Below are positions 21,580 to 33,678 of a stretch of 64,000 bases of DNA, one piece after another. How positions within the stretch are numbered: the stretch's first letter is position 1; every line of letters starts with the position of its first letter. The notes beneath the pieces are model-generated. The model was not told where the DNA came from. It ran no database searches and worked only from the letters and a program-made list of their open reading frames with translations. The position numbers and the translations under genes are program-made. The stretch comes from Brassica napus (taxonomy: Eukaryota > Streptophyta > Magnoliopsida > Brassicales > Brassicaceae). The stretch lies in the NCBI RefSeq assembly GCF_020379485.1, contig NC_063448.1, positions 20,483,726 through 20,547,725 on the forward strand. Reading direction: 5' to 3'.

Positions 21580-23800
21580 TGTCTGATAGACTTCAAGGAA
21601 GTCGTCCATTAAAGTTAGTTTTGCAGTTGACTTTTAACCTAGACGACTTACATGGAAGTCGTCTGTCTTTGTTTGTTAAAAAAAAATCTCGAGACGACTT
21701 CCATGTAAGTCGTTTAGGGTAAACGGGTTAGTTTTGCATTTGACCAGATTGTGTCAGAAATTTGACTTTTCCTGGACGACTTACACATAATCGTCCAGTA
21801 GAAAATTAAAAAATCAATATTTCGTTATACGTAGACGACTTCCATGTAAGTCATTTCAGGTTAGCTTTGCAATTAAAAAATAAAACTTAAAAATTTATTT
21901 TTTTCTAGACGACTTACATGGAAGTCCTCCTTCCGACGACTTATACGAAAGTCGTCCAAGATAAGCAAGGTTTGACCAGAATCTCGGAATAAAATCATGG
22001 ACGACTTTCGTGTAAGTCGTCCGAGGATGTTTCTATCCTAAGCCAAATCAATGTACTATTTTAGATGTCAATTTATTTCTAAGTGTTTCAATGCAAAGAG
22101 AATACAAGTTCAAACTTAATCTAAGTGCATTCAGTGTAATGAAGTGATTTGATTAAACTAACAAGACTCTAACACAATTAACTAGCAAACTTTCAAGCAA
22201 ATAGATAAATGAGGAATCATGGGTATAGGAGTTTGATTTCAAATGACTAAGATTCAATCTAGAATGGCAAGGTTTCATTCAACATATTTCCCTAAGTCTA
22301 GACAACAATCCTAAGCACGTTCTTTGTCAAGACAAATGCTCATTTACTCTCATTGATCAAACATCAAATGTCTTTGGTTTGTGTCAATCAAGCAATCATT
22401 AAAAACAGATCTTTCAACTATCTAAACTCCCCTAACATCAAATGTCTTTGGTAGGGCAAGCTAAGAGCATGTTGACTTGGCTCAGACATTTCATCGAACA
22501 CCTTTCGGGCAATGAAATGTCTAGATTTCTAATCTTAACTGGCCAACTCTAGATTAGCATTAAGATCACTCAATCAAGCAAGGAGACATATTAATCTACT
22601 TTAAACATTCTAGATCATCACTTAATCATCATAATCATTCTAACCCATGAATCCAAAATGAGTCTACTCACTAATCTTCATGATTAACCTTAAACCCATA
22701 ATAGATTCAAGAAAAATCATGTTAAGAAGATGAGATAGACTCAGATTACTCAAGAAAAAAAGATTAGATTACTAAAGATTTCAACTTTCTCCAAAATATC
22801 AATGTATTTTTAGAGAAAATAAGATAATTCCTAAGAATAGGTCTAGAATGTATTTATAGTAGCTTAAAACTCGAACTGGGTCGACCCGACAAACTCGGGT
22901 TTGACCCGAAAGGCAAATGAGTGAGATGGTCTTGGCATCGACCGCGGACGGCTCCAACCCGCGGCTGTGGTCCGCGGTCTGTCCCGTCAAAACTCGACCT
23001 CTCGGGAGAGAATCCGCTGCCTGGTTTGGTCCGCTCCCATCGTCCGCGTTGCTCGTCTCGTCCAGACCCTCGAACTGCCTTCACCCGCGGATGACATCCG
23101 CGGCCTATCCACGCTGGCTCGAGCTCTCTGGTCCAATTCCGCGGATTGGTGTTGTACGCGGTTTCCGTCCGCGGAATGGTCCGTCTCAGCTGATCTCTTG
23201 GGAGAGATTCCGCGGCCTGGTCCAGTCCGACCTGGTCGTCTGCGGCCTGGTCCATCATCATGCCTTTGCCATTTTTCTTCATGCTTGCCCATGAAATTCT
23301 CCAAACTTCAACTTGAGCTTTTCCAAACCTAACATACTACGCATGCATATGCTATGTACCTAATATGACTCTAAATGCATCTTAAATGATCTAAATGAGT
23401 ATGGAAATGATGCTTAAAACCATGCAAAATCTCAAGACATCAGACTTCCATGTAAGTCGTCTAGAAAAAAATAAAATTTTAAGTTTTATTTTTCAATTGC
23501 AAAACTAACATGAAACGACTTACATGGAAGTCGTCTATGTATAACAAAATATTGATTTTTTTTATGTTCTACTGGACAACTTATGGGTAAGTCGTCCAGG
23601 AAAACTCAAATTTCTGACACAATCCAGTCAAATGCAAAACTAACCCGTTTACCCTAGACGACTTACATGGAAGTCGTCTCGCATTTTCTTTTTAACAAAC
23701 AAAGATGGACAACTTCCATGTAAGTCGTCTCTAAAAACACATTTAAAATTCAATTGCAAAACTAACCTCTGCATTGACCAGAGAAGACTTCCATGTAAGT
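21580..23800. repeat. Inverted repeat arms of about 350 bp flanking an LTR-like insert
   Basis: The left arm (about 21,580-21,935) and right arm (about 23,443-23,800) are inverted copies. Both carry the order palindrome, TTTGTTTGTTAAAA, palindrome, GGGTAAACGGGTTAGTTTTG, TGTGTCAGAAATTTGA, palindrome, CAATATTT, palindrome (reverse-complemented in the right arm). Each palindrome is of the GACGACTTACATGGAAGTCG kind. With the insert removed, the arms would form a very large hairpin. Confidence 0.75.
22024..23441 (-). mobile_element. Solo-LTR-like insertion, about 1.4 kb
   Basis: The segment begins TGTTTCTATCC and ends GACATCA, giving TG...CA termini. On the minus strand it starts TGATGTCTTGAGATTTTGCA, a start I associate with crucifer Ty3/gypsy LTRs. 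It interrupts the palindromic arms and has no coding frames. A GC-rich section (about 22,935-23,225) holds about eight CCGCGG words. No clean 5-bp duplication is visible, so the limits and the solo-LTR reading are tentative. Confidence 0.5.
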
Positions 23801-24348
23801 CGTGTACAGCCAGAAGACTTACCCGGAAGTCTTCTAGGCGAACATATCTGGAAAAAAAAAACTGATTTCATAGTTTCAACCAGTGAGATAACTTGTTTAG
23901 CAAATATAAGTCTTGTCCAAACACCTAGAATCTCAAATAAAAGTGATCCGCCAAGAATCGTAAGCTTTAGTGGCTCTATGAACCATAAAAAAAAATTAGA
24001 ATCAAAATCTTGGATTTTGGATGAATATGGAGAGAAAGTGAAAGAGATGTTGATTTTAGTTCGTAAGAATTGAGAAAGAATGAGTGTAAATCGATTTATG
24101 TGCATTAAGAGATTCAAATTGGTTGTTCATGGTGGTTGGTGTATTGATGGCAATGACAATCTTGTAAATACTTGAAGATGATGAGGTTGAGAGGGTAAAA
24201 ATGCTATTTTCGAAAAGAAAAAAAATTAATGATATTTTTGTGAATAATATGAACTTGTATGATGAATAAGACAAAAGAAAAATCCAAAAAAAACATAGGT
24301 TGGTTTTAGGATTGACTTTAAGTGTTATATTATATTTGCAAATAGCCC

Positions 24349-26904
24349 AATAATGAATGTATGTTTTCTTTTGTTCAAGTAGTAACTACAGTAAATAAGA
24401 GTAATAATTTACTACACTCATTATGTGTTGGCATATATTACATACAAAGAGATCAAATGTATATAAACGAGGATACAGCAGAGAGGATGCATGGGGCCGG
24501 ACGTGTTCAGGAGACGGCAGAACGCGCCAATGTTTCTCTGTTGATCGGCGACACCAGAACATGGCCATGTGACCCACCCATTCTTTTTTCTTCTTTTTGT
24601 CATTTCTACACTTCTTTTTCGTCTGTTTTAACTTTTAATTGATGAAAGCATGATTCATCTTTTTTTCCAAAGGACTTTCCCATTAATTAACAGTATTGGA
24701 CATCGCATTTATTTGCTTTGATCCACCGATAGTCTTAAGTATACATATATTGCTATATGTATGGATTGGCTAAGTATACGTATATTGTTTTAAGTCATTT
24801 TGAAATTTGCAAAATCATCATAGAATAATCCACACTGAATTGTTTCTTATTTAATTTTGGAGACTTTTAACAATCTTACGGACTACCAATAACTAAAAAT
24901 TTCTGAAATTCGATTTTTATTTCTCTGATTTCAGTGAGAAATTTTATTATATTATATTCTAAATTTTGACGCAATTTTCTTTTATTTGATAGTAAATTTA
25001 TAAAATTATCATCTTATTTTACTTAACATTAGTCGGAGAGCTTACCAGTAAATATGCTTATAATACAAGGAATTATATATATATAGATAATACCATTTTC
25101 TTGACATTTTTGTTCAAAAATTATTTAGAAAAAATTAAGATGTATATAATATTTGTTCGGTACAGAATTATCATTTACTAAGATTGCAAGGGTTTAGGAT
25201 TATAAGTTACAAAAAAAGAAAGGATTATACGTGAAGGTGGAAGAGCAGTGGAGGCCCATAGGTGTTATATTATCTTATCTAAGAGTGGGTTGGATTCTTA
25301 TATTCCGATAAAAATTTCACCCTAAGAATTTCCCGTTAATATGTTCTTAGGCACCGGCCATGCTCTTGACTTTTCTCTGCCTCCACGATTTTGTGTTTAC
25401 CTCATTAATGTCACGAACACGCTTGGCAAAGTTGGCATAGTTCTACCGATAAAACAGTGACAAAATCATATAAGTCAACAAATTTAATGGTCTTATAATA
25501 TAATATATATAAAAGAGAACGATTTCTATCACTAGATATCTTATTGAGAAAAAGTATTTTGGTAGAAAAGTTGCAAAAATAAAAGCAGATATTTTGTTAC
25601 TTTTGTAGGATGAAGTGGTTTAGACAATACAACAAAATTATCAAAATAATATCTTTATATCAATTGGTGACAACTTATCTTGTGAAAAAATTGTTAAAGA
25701 GTGAAGTTTTGGATTCGAAGAACGCCAAACAAATCAATAACCTACATGGAAGAATCAGTGAAAATTCACATGTGAAAGGTTAGGATCAGGTGTCCTGCAA
25801 AACCAGCATGGAATCCACAGAGCGGGTAATTTCCACAGGACGGATTTTTACAATATTATTATTTACAGTTTTCACCAGCATTTTTATTTTAAAAATTCGT
25901 GGATTTCTTCCAAAACGTAAAATTGTTACAAATTTTTTATTTTATTAAAAATATTTTTCGTCTTGCCTGAAGATATATGTGAATTCAATATCCTATAAAC
26001 AATATCTTATAAATATAACAGAAAGCTAGCTTGTGACGTTTTTAAAAGTTGTAGCAACTCTATATATTATTGCATCACCATAGACACAGTGTGTTATATG
26101 TTTGTGAAATCAATATATGGCAAACAGTTTTTTTTATAATTAATATTAATAAAAAAATTCCAAAATTGTGAAAAAATCGCAATTTAAACAATTGCATCAC
26201 CATTATCATGTGATACTGATAGGTAATGTGCACCAGCGTTTTTTAGATGTGTAATAGCCAGAAATAATACATTATAAATTTCTCTTAATGCATGTCTAGT
26301 TTTGTCTAAATATTTTCTTGTTAAAATTTTGCAAATTCTATATTTTAGTAAATTCACTTGACGAAAAGCCACTTATCCAAATGGCCCTACTTCAAATGGA
26401 TTATTGATCAGTTGTAAAAAGATTAATATAGTCATATAGACATTCTGTATTTAGTTAGCTCTATATAACCATGACTGATCATCGCTCGAAGCACTTCGTT
26501 AATTCATATTCTAAACTCTAGGGTGCTGCTGGTTAGTTCCGTTCTATCGGTCAAAATGCCATGATTAACTTTCATAGGGATTTTTTCACAAAAAAAACTT
26601 TCATAGGGTTTCACAGAATTAATTATTAACTAAATTTATTTATTTGAGATATGTGCATGGTGCTGGATTTTTAATAGATAAGTACATATTCTAAAAAGAG
26701 AGAAAAAATCAAGTTTTGAGATTGATATAAATATGGGATCTATAGGATTGTAAAATTAATTATTCACATAATAATATACAAATCATAAACGAGTATTTGC
26801 CTCAATTCGTTTTCCTCTTTGCTTTTTTCAATCTGATTCGCGTTTGTTCATAGTTTTTAGCCCATGATTATAGTAAGCACTAGCTATACATTCGCAAGCC
26901 ATCT
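24349..26904. other. Intergenic region between two MULEs
   Basis: AT-rich, no gene recognised. Around 24,455-24,600 is a GC-richer patch with a TATATAAA-like word and short open frames on both strands; nothing there resembles a known protein. The rest shows only A/T tracts. Confidence 0.45.
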
Positions 26905-27872
26905 AATATTTAAGGGACATTTGCTAAAAGCAACCTAAATATTCAAGTCAAACCTAAAAGTGTACCATACTTTCAGTCAAATGCAAAGCCAACCTAAAGG
27001 GATAGTGAAAGTACTATTTAACCCTTATGAGCAAACAAAAAAACAGAAATATATTTTACGTTTTTATCCTTCGGAAGTCTACACGTAATAAAAGAAATCT
27101 ACATATATATAAACTTCCTACAAAGTCTACCTTATAGACTTATTTTGGAGTCTACACTCTAATTTGATCTAATAATTTAATTTTGAAAATGTATAAAAAT
27201 AATTATTGTGATATTTTTAACTAATCATCAATATAATGGATAATATGAAGTAAATAAATTAAAATTTCATATAATTGAACAATTTTGAAGAATATATACT
27301 AATTTGGTTATCATGTGTTAGACAATGTTCATAGTTTAGAAACAAAAGGTTCTAACATGTTATGTCTTTTAGTGGTTGATTTCATAGAGTTAGATTTTAG
27401 ATTTTGTTTTGATTTTGTTTTATTAACTTAAATCTGCATATTAATGTTTAGTAGTTTATATTTTGTATAATTGAAACTTTTTGATTATCAAGCAAAACAT
27501 TTAGGGTTTGAAATTTGTGGTTTAGGGTATCGTAGACCTACAATAAAGTCTATTTATTTGAAGACGTCTTTTTAGTCTATATTTTTCAATTTTTTTTACA
27601 AAAAAATCATTATATTTAAACTAAGTTAATTTCCTTAAAAATAAAAAATGAAATCATAAACTATAACTATTAAAAAATAAAGAAATAAATTTAGTAAATA
27701 ATATATTAAAATTATTAAAATAATAAAGAATAAGCAACAATAATGAAATTATTATAGTAGACTTCTTAAAAGGTCTACTATGTTATAGTAAAATCTACTC
27801 CAAAATTTTAATTTTATAGTAAAAGAAGTCTACAGTATCGTAAATTTTAACCTAGTTACATTTTTGTCTCCC

Positions 27873-27880
27873 TATATAAA
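27873..27880 (+). promoter_or_regulatory. TATA box of the MULE C leader
   Basis: TATATAAA lies in the same context as in MULE B (TTTTTGTCTCCCTATATAAA in both) and is followed by a CT-rich leader with repeated CTCTCTAAAA/TTCTCTC. Conservation between B and C supports a real promoter. Confidence 0.5.
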
Positions 27881-28042
27881 CAAAATTAATACAGTCTCTC
27901 TCTAAAGTGGCTGCACAAGTTTTTAAAACTCTCTCCCTTCTCTCTAAAACTATCTTCCTTCTCCCTAAAATTCTCTCAATTCTTTCAAAAACTCTCTCAT
28001 TTCTCTTCTTTCTCTCTAAAATTTTCTCAAGTCTTTCTCACA

Positions 28043-29330
28043 ATGTTATCTTGTCATTTTAGATATTATGATTCATGGTTTTCATCTTCTCCTTTAAAAA
28101 ATGTAAGTTTTAGATCTATAGATTTTAAATGTGTATTTTTATGTTATTTATTTCTAACAATATTATCTTTTTTTGTAGGTATTATCACTCATGGATTTCA
28201 TTTCTCCTCTAAAAATGTAAGTTTTACATTAATAGATTTTAAATATGTATTTATATGTTTATATTCAAATAAATTTATAGATCAAGCTCTGTGCATTAAT
28301 TTGCTACTAGTTTATCTTATAAATTCTATTTTGAAAAGTATTTTCAGATTTAAAATTATTTTCAAATTTCAAAATGTATAGATTTTTTCAGATCTGAAAA
28401 TTATCAGACAATGTAGACTTCCAAAGAAGTTTACTAAAGCTAGTAGACTTCATATGAAGTTTACTAAACCACAAAGTTTAAGCAGACTTCATTGGAAGCT
28501 TACAAAAATATGACTTTAATTCTTTTCTATGTTTTTTAATAATTTTATCTTGTTTTGCAGTTATTTTTTTCCATAGTTGTTTTCTTCTCCTCCCAAAAAT
28601 GTAAGGTTTACATCTATAGATTTTAAATATGTGTTCTAGTATTTATATTAAAATAAAGTTACATATTCAAATTCTATGTCTTTAATTATTACTATTTTAT
28701 CTATTAAATTATATTTTTAAAAGTTTTTTAGAATTTAACTTTTTTCAGATCTAAATTTTTTTTGATAGAGTAGACTTCAAATGAAGTCTACTTAAAAGTT
28801 AGAGCTGGTAGACTTGAAAAGAAGTCTACAAACCTTGAATTTTAAGCATATTTCATTAGAAGCTTACTCAAAATAAGATTTTAATTTTTAATCTTTTTTT
28901 GCAGGTATTCTCTTCCAAAGTTTTAAAATCATCTTCCCAAAAATGTAAGCTTTACATATATTCATTATAAGATATTTTGTGTTTATAATGAACTAAATTT
29001 AAAGATTCATACTTTATGTTTTTGCTTTGTTACAAGGATGACAAAAAAAATTATTTTTGAAATATCTTCCAGAACAGAATATTTTCAAATTTTCTAAATG
29101 TACACTTTTAGATATGAAAACTTTACGTCAGTGTAGACTTCAACTAAAGTCTACTAAACAATAACTTTACGTAGACTTAATAAAAAGTCTACTAAAATAT
29201 GATTTATTTTTTTATCTTATGTTTTTCTCATAACTCTATCTTATTTTGCAGGTACTTTTTTCAAGACTTTATTTGAGGCATCAAGATTATGAAAAATCAA
29301 ACATACTCAAGAATACTTTTTAATATATTG
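28043..29330 (+). repeat. Tandem micro-exon array in MULE C
   Basis: Homologous units each carry a splice acceptor, a 38-40-nt exon-like segment and a GTAAG donor. Segments are 28179-28216, 28561-28600 and 28905-28944, with acceptors TTTTTGTAG, TGTTTTGCAG and TTTTTTTGCAG. A first donor lies at 28103 and a last acceptor ends at 29251. The segments share the pattern TAT-TC-CATGGTTTTCATCTTCTCC with AAAAAT before the donor. The three longer introns (28217-28560, 28601-28904, 28945-29251) each contain two GTAGACTTC/GAAGTCTAC hairpins 60-150 nt before the acceptor. No long frame crosses the segments, so if spliced the product is non-coding or a leader. Confidence 0.6.
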
Positions 29331-29801
29331 CTCTGTAATAATTTCTCATAATAAAATATTAATTTTTAAATAATTGTTTAATGCATAATCTATAAAGATT
29401 GTATTCATTTTTAGTTGTGTTTCACTTGTATGATATTATTAATTTTTTGTTAGATATCAATTTTTTCACAAGATCTAATCAACCAAACAAGTAAAACCAC
29501 CATAGGCTAAAATAATAACTAACACACATGTGAAAAGAAGAAAATCTATACAAAATTCTCAAAAAGTTTCAAGACTAAAACTAATCAATTTTTTTTTTGC
29601 AATAAGTTCCAAGTGTATAATTATAACACATTAACTTTTGAAATTCACCCAAGACCATTAAATTACTAACATACACTGTAAAATAATTAAATCATGAAAA
29701 AAAATATGATGAATAATACACAATTGCACTTTTAATAGAATTTACGACGTAGACTTCAACTGCAGTCTACCTTTGTAGATTTACAAAGGCGTCTACACTT
29801 A

Positions 29802-30164
29802 TTATCTAACACCAAAAATTTCTAGTTGGCTCTGACTTGATACACAAAGGCGTACAAAGTGTGTCTTAGCTAACTCGATCAAGTTCCGCACTTGTCTATC
29901 ATTCGTGATATGCATAGGTGGAGTATCCAGAGCCATTTGTTGTAAAATGACGTCTGGTAAGGAATATGTTAGCACCACCTTCTCGATTTTCTTGTCCAGA
30001 CCATAATCTTCTAGTTCCATTTCAAGAAGTTCACCATGTGTAAAACCTTTTCAAGAAGTTCACATAAGAAACATTCTCCCTCATTTCCGATTATTGACCA
30101 CAAACTCCCGCAAAGAGCCTTTCACCACCCATTCTCCGTACACAACAGGTATCTGAGCCATTTC
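29802..30164 (-). pseudogene. N-terminal fragment of a MULE transposase
   Basis: On the minus strand an acceptor (TTTTTTTGCAG) is followed by GAAATGG and the frame MAQIPVVYGEWVVKGSLREF, ending after VVNNRK in TGA. Sense resumes as MELEDYGLDKKIEKVVLTYS and ITNDRQVRNLIELAKTHFVR, then stops. The latter part matches the displaced N-terminus of the MULE A transposase (TSDRQVRNLLEITKTHGVRL). The DDE core, SWIM finger and C-terminus are missing. It shows that the family's transposase gene starts with an untranslated first exon near the right terminus. Confidence 0.75.
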
Positions 30165-30419
30165 CTGCAAAAAAATACAGGTTTACATAATCAGCAAAGA
30201 AATATTTCATGTTTCATAAAACTATAAACGAAGACTTACAAATACGTCTACAATTATTAGCTAACAATATTGTCAAATCAAATGAATTACACTTTCATAA
30301 TTATAAAACATTTTCTTTTCAAAATCACTCAAACCCATTAGGATTAACTAACACACACTGTCAAACAAAAAAAAACTAAAAAAAAACTTAATGAATAATA
30401 CACAAATTCACATTTTTAT

Positions 30420-31300
30420 AGATTTTTCTATGCAGACTTAATATTCAGTCTCTGAAGATCTAGACGTTCGTTTCAGTTTACAGACGTGGACTGTCAAATA
30501 GGTTTACTCTTTGGGTTGGTTTTTGCAATTGACCATTTTACGGGTTGCTTTCTATAGTTGAAAAAAACTGTGATTTTGTACATGTAGACTTTCATTTCAG
30601 TCTACAATTTAAAAGGTTAGTTTTTGCAATTGACCAGAATTCATCTAAGATTTGACTTTCAGAACCAGACTTCATATGCAGTCTACATGTTTGAATTTTT
30701 TTGAAAGAGGTTAGTTTTGCAATTGACCAAGTTTGACTTCCAATCAGTAGATTGAAATGAACGTCTACGGGTGTGTAGACTTCTTGTGAAGTCTACTCTC
30801 AAATCCGACGGGTTGGTTTTGCATTTGACCAAAAAAAAAAAAATAGACTTTATATGCAGTCTACATTTTTTTTCTAAGATAAGAAGACTGCATATGAAGT
30901 CTACAATTTAATAAATTTTTGATTGCTTTTTAAACTTTTTGGTCAAACACAAAACTAACCTATTCAACGAAGTCAAAGTTTTGGTCAAATGCAGAACTGA
31001 CCTTTTATAGACTTTGTTGGCAGTCTACATTTTGTAGACTTCCGTTGAAGTCTATTTTGAAAAGTCAAAAGTTCGGTCAAATGAAAAACTAACCTCTTTT
31101 AGGTAGACGTCTTAGTAAGTCTACCGAAAGTTTTATTTTTGTTGTCAAAGGTAAAGACGGAGACTACTAGGGAAGTCTGCGTTAGAAAAAAAATTTGTTT
31201 AGTCAATTCCAAAACTAACCCGTGCGTTGACAAATAGACTGCATCGTAAGTCTCCACGGAGGCGTAGACATACAAAACAGTCTACCGTCGCGACACAGAT
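30420..31300. repeat. Palindrome-spacer array, GTAGACTTC type
   Basis: About a dozen short inverted repeats of the GTAGACTTCNNNTGAAGTCTAC kind alternate with a spacer of the form GGTTAGTTTTGCAATTGACC (or its inverse GGTCAAATGCAAAACTAACC). The same spacer type separates the GACGACTT palindromes in MULE B, so two element families share architecture but not the palindrome core. Confidence 0.75.
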
Positions 31301-31840
31301 CTGAAAAAGAACGAAAACCATGTAAATAGTTACATTTTTCCTGTGTAAAGCTCGTTTCCAACCTTTTCAACCGTCCAAACTCCAAATATGAGCAAAAAGA
31401 AACATCTTTGACTATTCACTAATGAAGAAACTCAAAAATATGAAGTTTGTGATTATGAAAATGAAAGTTATGAGAGTTTTTTAGATTGAAATGTAGAGGA
31501 GATGAGAGGAAATGAAGTTTTTTGGGTTAGAATGAGAAAAAAAGTGGTTGTAAATTGAATTCTTGAGCTTTAGAGCTCAGAAATTGTGGTTCATGGTGGT
31601 TGGAAAAATTGATGATGATGACATTTTTGTAAATAAGAAGAAATGGTTAGAGTGTATTTGGTTTTTTGTTAATTTCAAAATTAATAAAAAATTAAATAAA
31701 AATGGCAATTTTGTGAATAATTCAAAAACATAGGGATAGTATGAAAATTTTATTGATAAATAGTAATGACAAAAAAAAAAGGTTGACTTTGGGTTTGACT
31801 AGAAATTGTGGGTTGGTTTTGAAAAACATCCAATATTTAA

Positions 31841-32446
31841 TTAGATTTCGTGTTTTCAATGTTTTGTTTTATGATATTTTGTATCAATCAAAATAATATT
31901 AAACAAGAAGCTTGAGAATGTGAGTAACTAACATTAATGTGTTAATAAGCCATTTTTAGTAAAATTGATTTTAATAGTCGTCAAAACTCAGATTAGAGAA
32001 AAAGAAAACTCCAAAAAAGTTGGGATAACAACATCAACCGGAAAGTGTGAAGCTTGTGAGCCTAACATTTGGCGGTGGCGTGAAGACCACCGTTGAAAAT
32101 GGTGGCTGGCGGCTTCTGAATTTTGAAAAACATCAACTTCATCACGTACCAAACTCATCCCACGTGTTACATCGTACGTAATACCGTATCCCCGGAGATT
32201 TAATTAGCCTACCTAACTAATTAACTAAATAAGTCTACAGTATTTAATTGATTCACTATACGTACTTAGGACTCAACTTGATTCACTAAAGATTATTCTG
32301 ATTATTGCATACTGATTAAACTATTTGTACTCTCGTTGATGACTAATCCCTCTCTTTTCAAGTCAAAATGATCGTCTTCGTTTCTTATAGTTTTTATTTG
32401 ATCTTTGACTTTAGCCTCCTTACAAATTAAGTACATTTCACATTTT
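31841..32446. other. CEP14 distal upstream region
   Basis: No gene seen. A short GC-richer patch (32,075-32,170) includes CCACGTG-type words (CCCACGTGTT) that could be G-box sites. Confidence 0.35.
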
Positions 32447-32454
32447 GGATAACA

Positions 32455-32546
32455 CTAGAGTGAACTGGATCCCAAGGCACCTGGGTTCGAGTCTTCTGGG
32501 ATTCCGGAGACCGTCCGTGACAAAAAAAAAAAAAAAAAAAAAAAAA
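32455..32546 (+). mobile_element. 5'-truncated SINE
   Basis: A 67-bp body with an RNA polymerase III B-box-like GGTTCGAGTC is followed by a run of 25 A. GGATAACA occurs directly before (32447-32454) and directly after (32547-32554), a target duplication typical of LINE-mobilised SINEs. The missing A-box half indicates 5' truncation. Confidence 0.75.
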
Positions 32547-32970
32547 GGATAACAATTGTTTGGTAATATTCATCTTTTTGCGAATGATAACTTCACTTTT
32601 TCCTATTCAGGCTGCTGTCTAAAATTTCCTCTTTGACTTTTGAGAATCTAATTCATTTTTCTATGTACAATTGAAACCTCCAAGAATATTTTTTTATTAG
32701 TTTTTTACATGACTCTTGGAACGTTTGATCTGTATTTCTCAATTCACTTTTTCCAAATGACAATATAATGAAATTTCATGGAAAACATATTGTTGAAAAT
32801 TATAACCAAGTTATACTAATTTGCTATGCATGCATGTGGTAGAGTCTCACGTTAGACTTCTTCTATTCAAAAGAAAGAAAAACAAACACAAAAGACAAAT
32901 AGTGACTCTACCAATTCATACATTAAGCAACATTCTAAAATAGGAATTGTCTTTCTCTCTCTATTATATT

Positions 32971-32984
32971 GGCTATATATATAT
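32971..32984 (+). promoter_or_regulatory. TATA box of CEP14
   Basis: CTATATATATATAC lies about 120 bp before the CEP14 start codon, preceded by a CTCTCTCT stretch. Confidence 0.5.
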
Positions 32985-33091
32985 ACATAAATAATACTTC
33001 ATGCTTTTAGACCAACCTTAAGTCTTTGAATTATATAGAATTCATCTCTCTGTCTCTTTCTATTTCTCTGAATTTATCCCCAAAGATTTTC

Positions 33092-33412
33092 ATGGCCGTT
33101 CGTCTAGTAACCATCGGGATTTTCATTGTCTTTGCCGTCATCTTCGTGGCCTTGCCGTCACCGGTTTCTTCAAGAAAGCTGTTGGAGATGAAAAAACAAG
33201 AGAACTTGACGGTAAGAGAAGAAGAGAAGAGTCACGTACCTCACGTGACTAACACCACTACGCTAGCAGCTCTGCCAAAGGGCAAAATCCCAAACTCGAC
33301 GCCGAGCAAAAAGGGTCACGCCGCCATCTCAGCCGTGAAGCCCCGATCTCGACATCTTTCCACCGTTGACCGGTTTCTTCAATCCGTTCCAAGTCCGGGC
33401 GTTGGCCATTGA
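33092..33412 (+). CDS. CEP14: CEP14-like secreted peptide precursor
   Basis: A single-exon frame of 106 residues begins MAVRLVTIGIFIVFAVIFVA, a clear signal peptide with likely cleavage after PSPVSS (about residue 27). A charged, variable middle follows. The C-terminus is HLSTVDRFLQ then SVPSPGVGH. The conserved last residues, with two prolines and a terminal GH, are the mature-peptide pattern of C-terminally encoded peptides (CEP). The SVPSPGVGH form and position between WRKY65 and UNE1 fit Arabidopsis CEP14 (At1g29290, from memory). CEPs are released in the apoplast, usually with hydroxyproline, and signal through leucine-rich-repeat receptor kinases. ATG 33092 is chosen because upstream in-frame codons lack ATG and the signal peptide starts there. 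Confidence 0.85.
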   Translation: MAVRLVTIGIFIVFAVIFVALPSPVSSRKLLEMKKQENLTVREEEKSHVPHVTNTTTLAALPKGKIPNSTPSKKGHAAISAVKPRSRHLSTVDRFLQSVPSPGVGH

Positions 33413-33678
33413 TAGTCTTCGTTAGATTAGATTCCTTTTTCAATTTTAAAAAGTTTAGTACATTTTTTTTCTGACTGTATTATGATACGAAATTTCCACG
33501 AGGTAGAGACCATTGTTCAGGGACTTTATATATTCTTTTTTATTTTATTTTTTTTTAAATTACGTTTTTCGCGTTACCAAAAAATTTCCATGAGTAAATA
33601 ATCAAAAGTTTATTGGTTCAATATGGCACGGGTTTAAATTTATATCCCATCTTGTAATAATAACACTGTTTTACTTTT

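Larger units (their letters stand above)
19616..24348. mobile_element. MULE B: related Mutator-like element, left end missing
   Basis: From about 19,616 the sequence matches the leader zone of MULE A (TTAGTTAGTTAATTTAG, then TTTAGGGTCT). It carries GACGACTT, AGAAGACTTC and related palindromes throughout. It ends at 24348 with GCAAATAGCCC, whose inverse resembles the left terminus of MULE A. The last 350 bp also parallel the right end of MULE C (GGTTGTTCATGGTGGTTGG; ATAGGTTGGTTTTAGG). No transposase or protease frame remains. An LTR-like insertion lies in the middle. No 9-bp duplication links the 7817 and 24348 ends. Confidence 0.7.
26914..31831. mobile_element. MULE C: 4.9-kb non-autonomous Mutator-like element
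   Basis: A perfect 9-bp direct repeat AATATTTAA (26905-26913 and 31832-31840) flanks the element, as expected for Mutator-like transposition. The termini are imperfect inverted repeats of about 46 bp (GGGACATTTGCTAAAAGCAA versus inverted GGATGTTTTTCAAAACCAAC), both running into AGTCAAACC-AAAGT. Inside are a leader with repeated micro-exons, an N-terminal transposase fragment and many GTAGACTTC/GAAGTCTAC palindromes. The layout parallels MULEs A and B, so C is an internally deleted relative. Confidence 0.9.

Noticed and set aside
22854..23332. Overlapping 100-140-codon frames on both strands
   Set aside because: They come from the GC-rich CCGCGG section of the LTR-like insert. Many frames are open at once and none resembles a protein.
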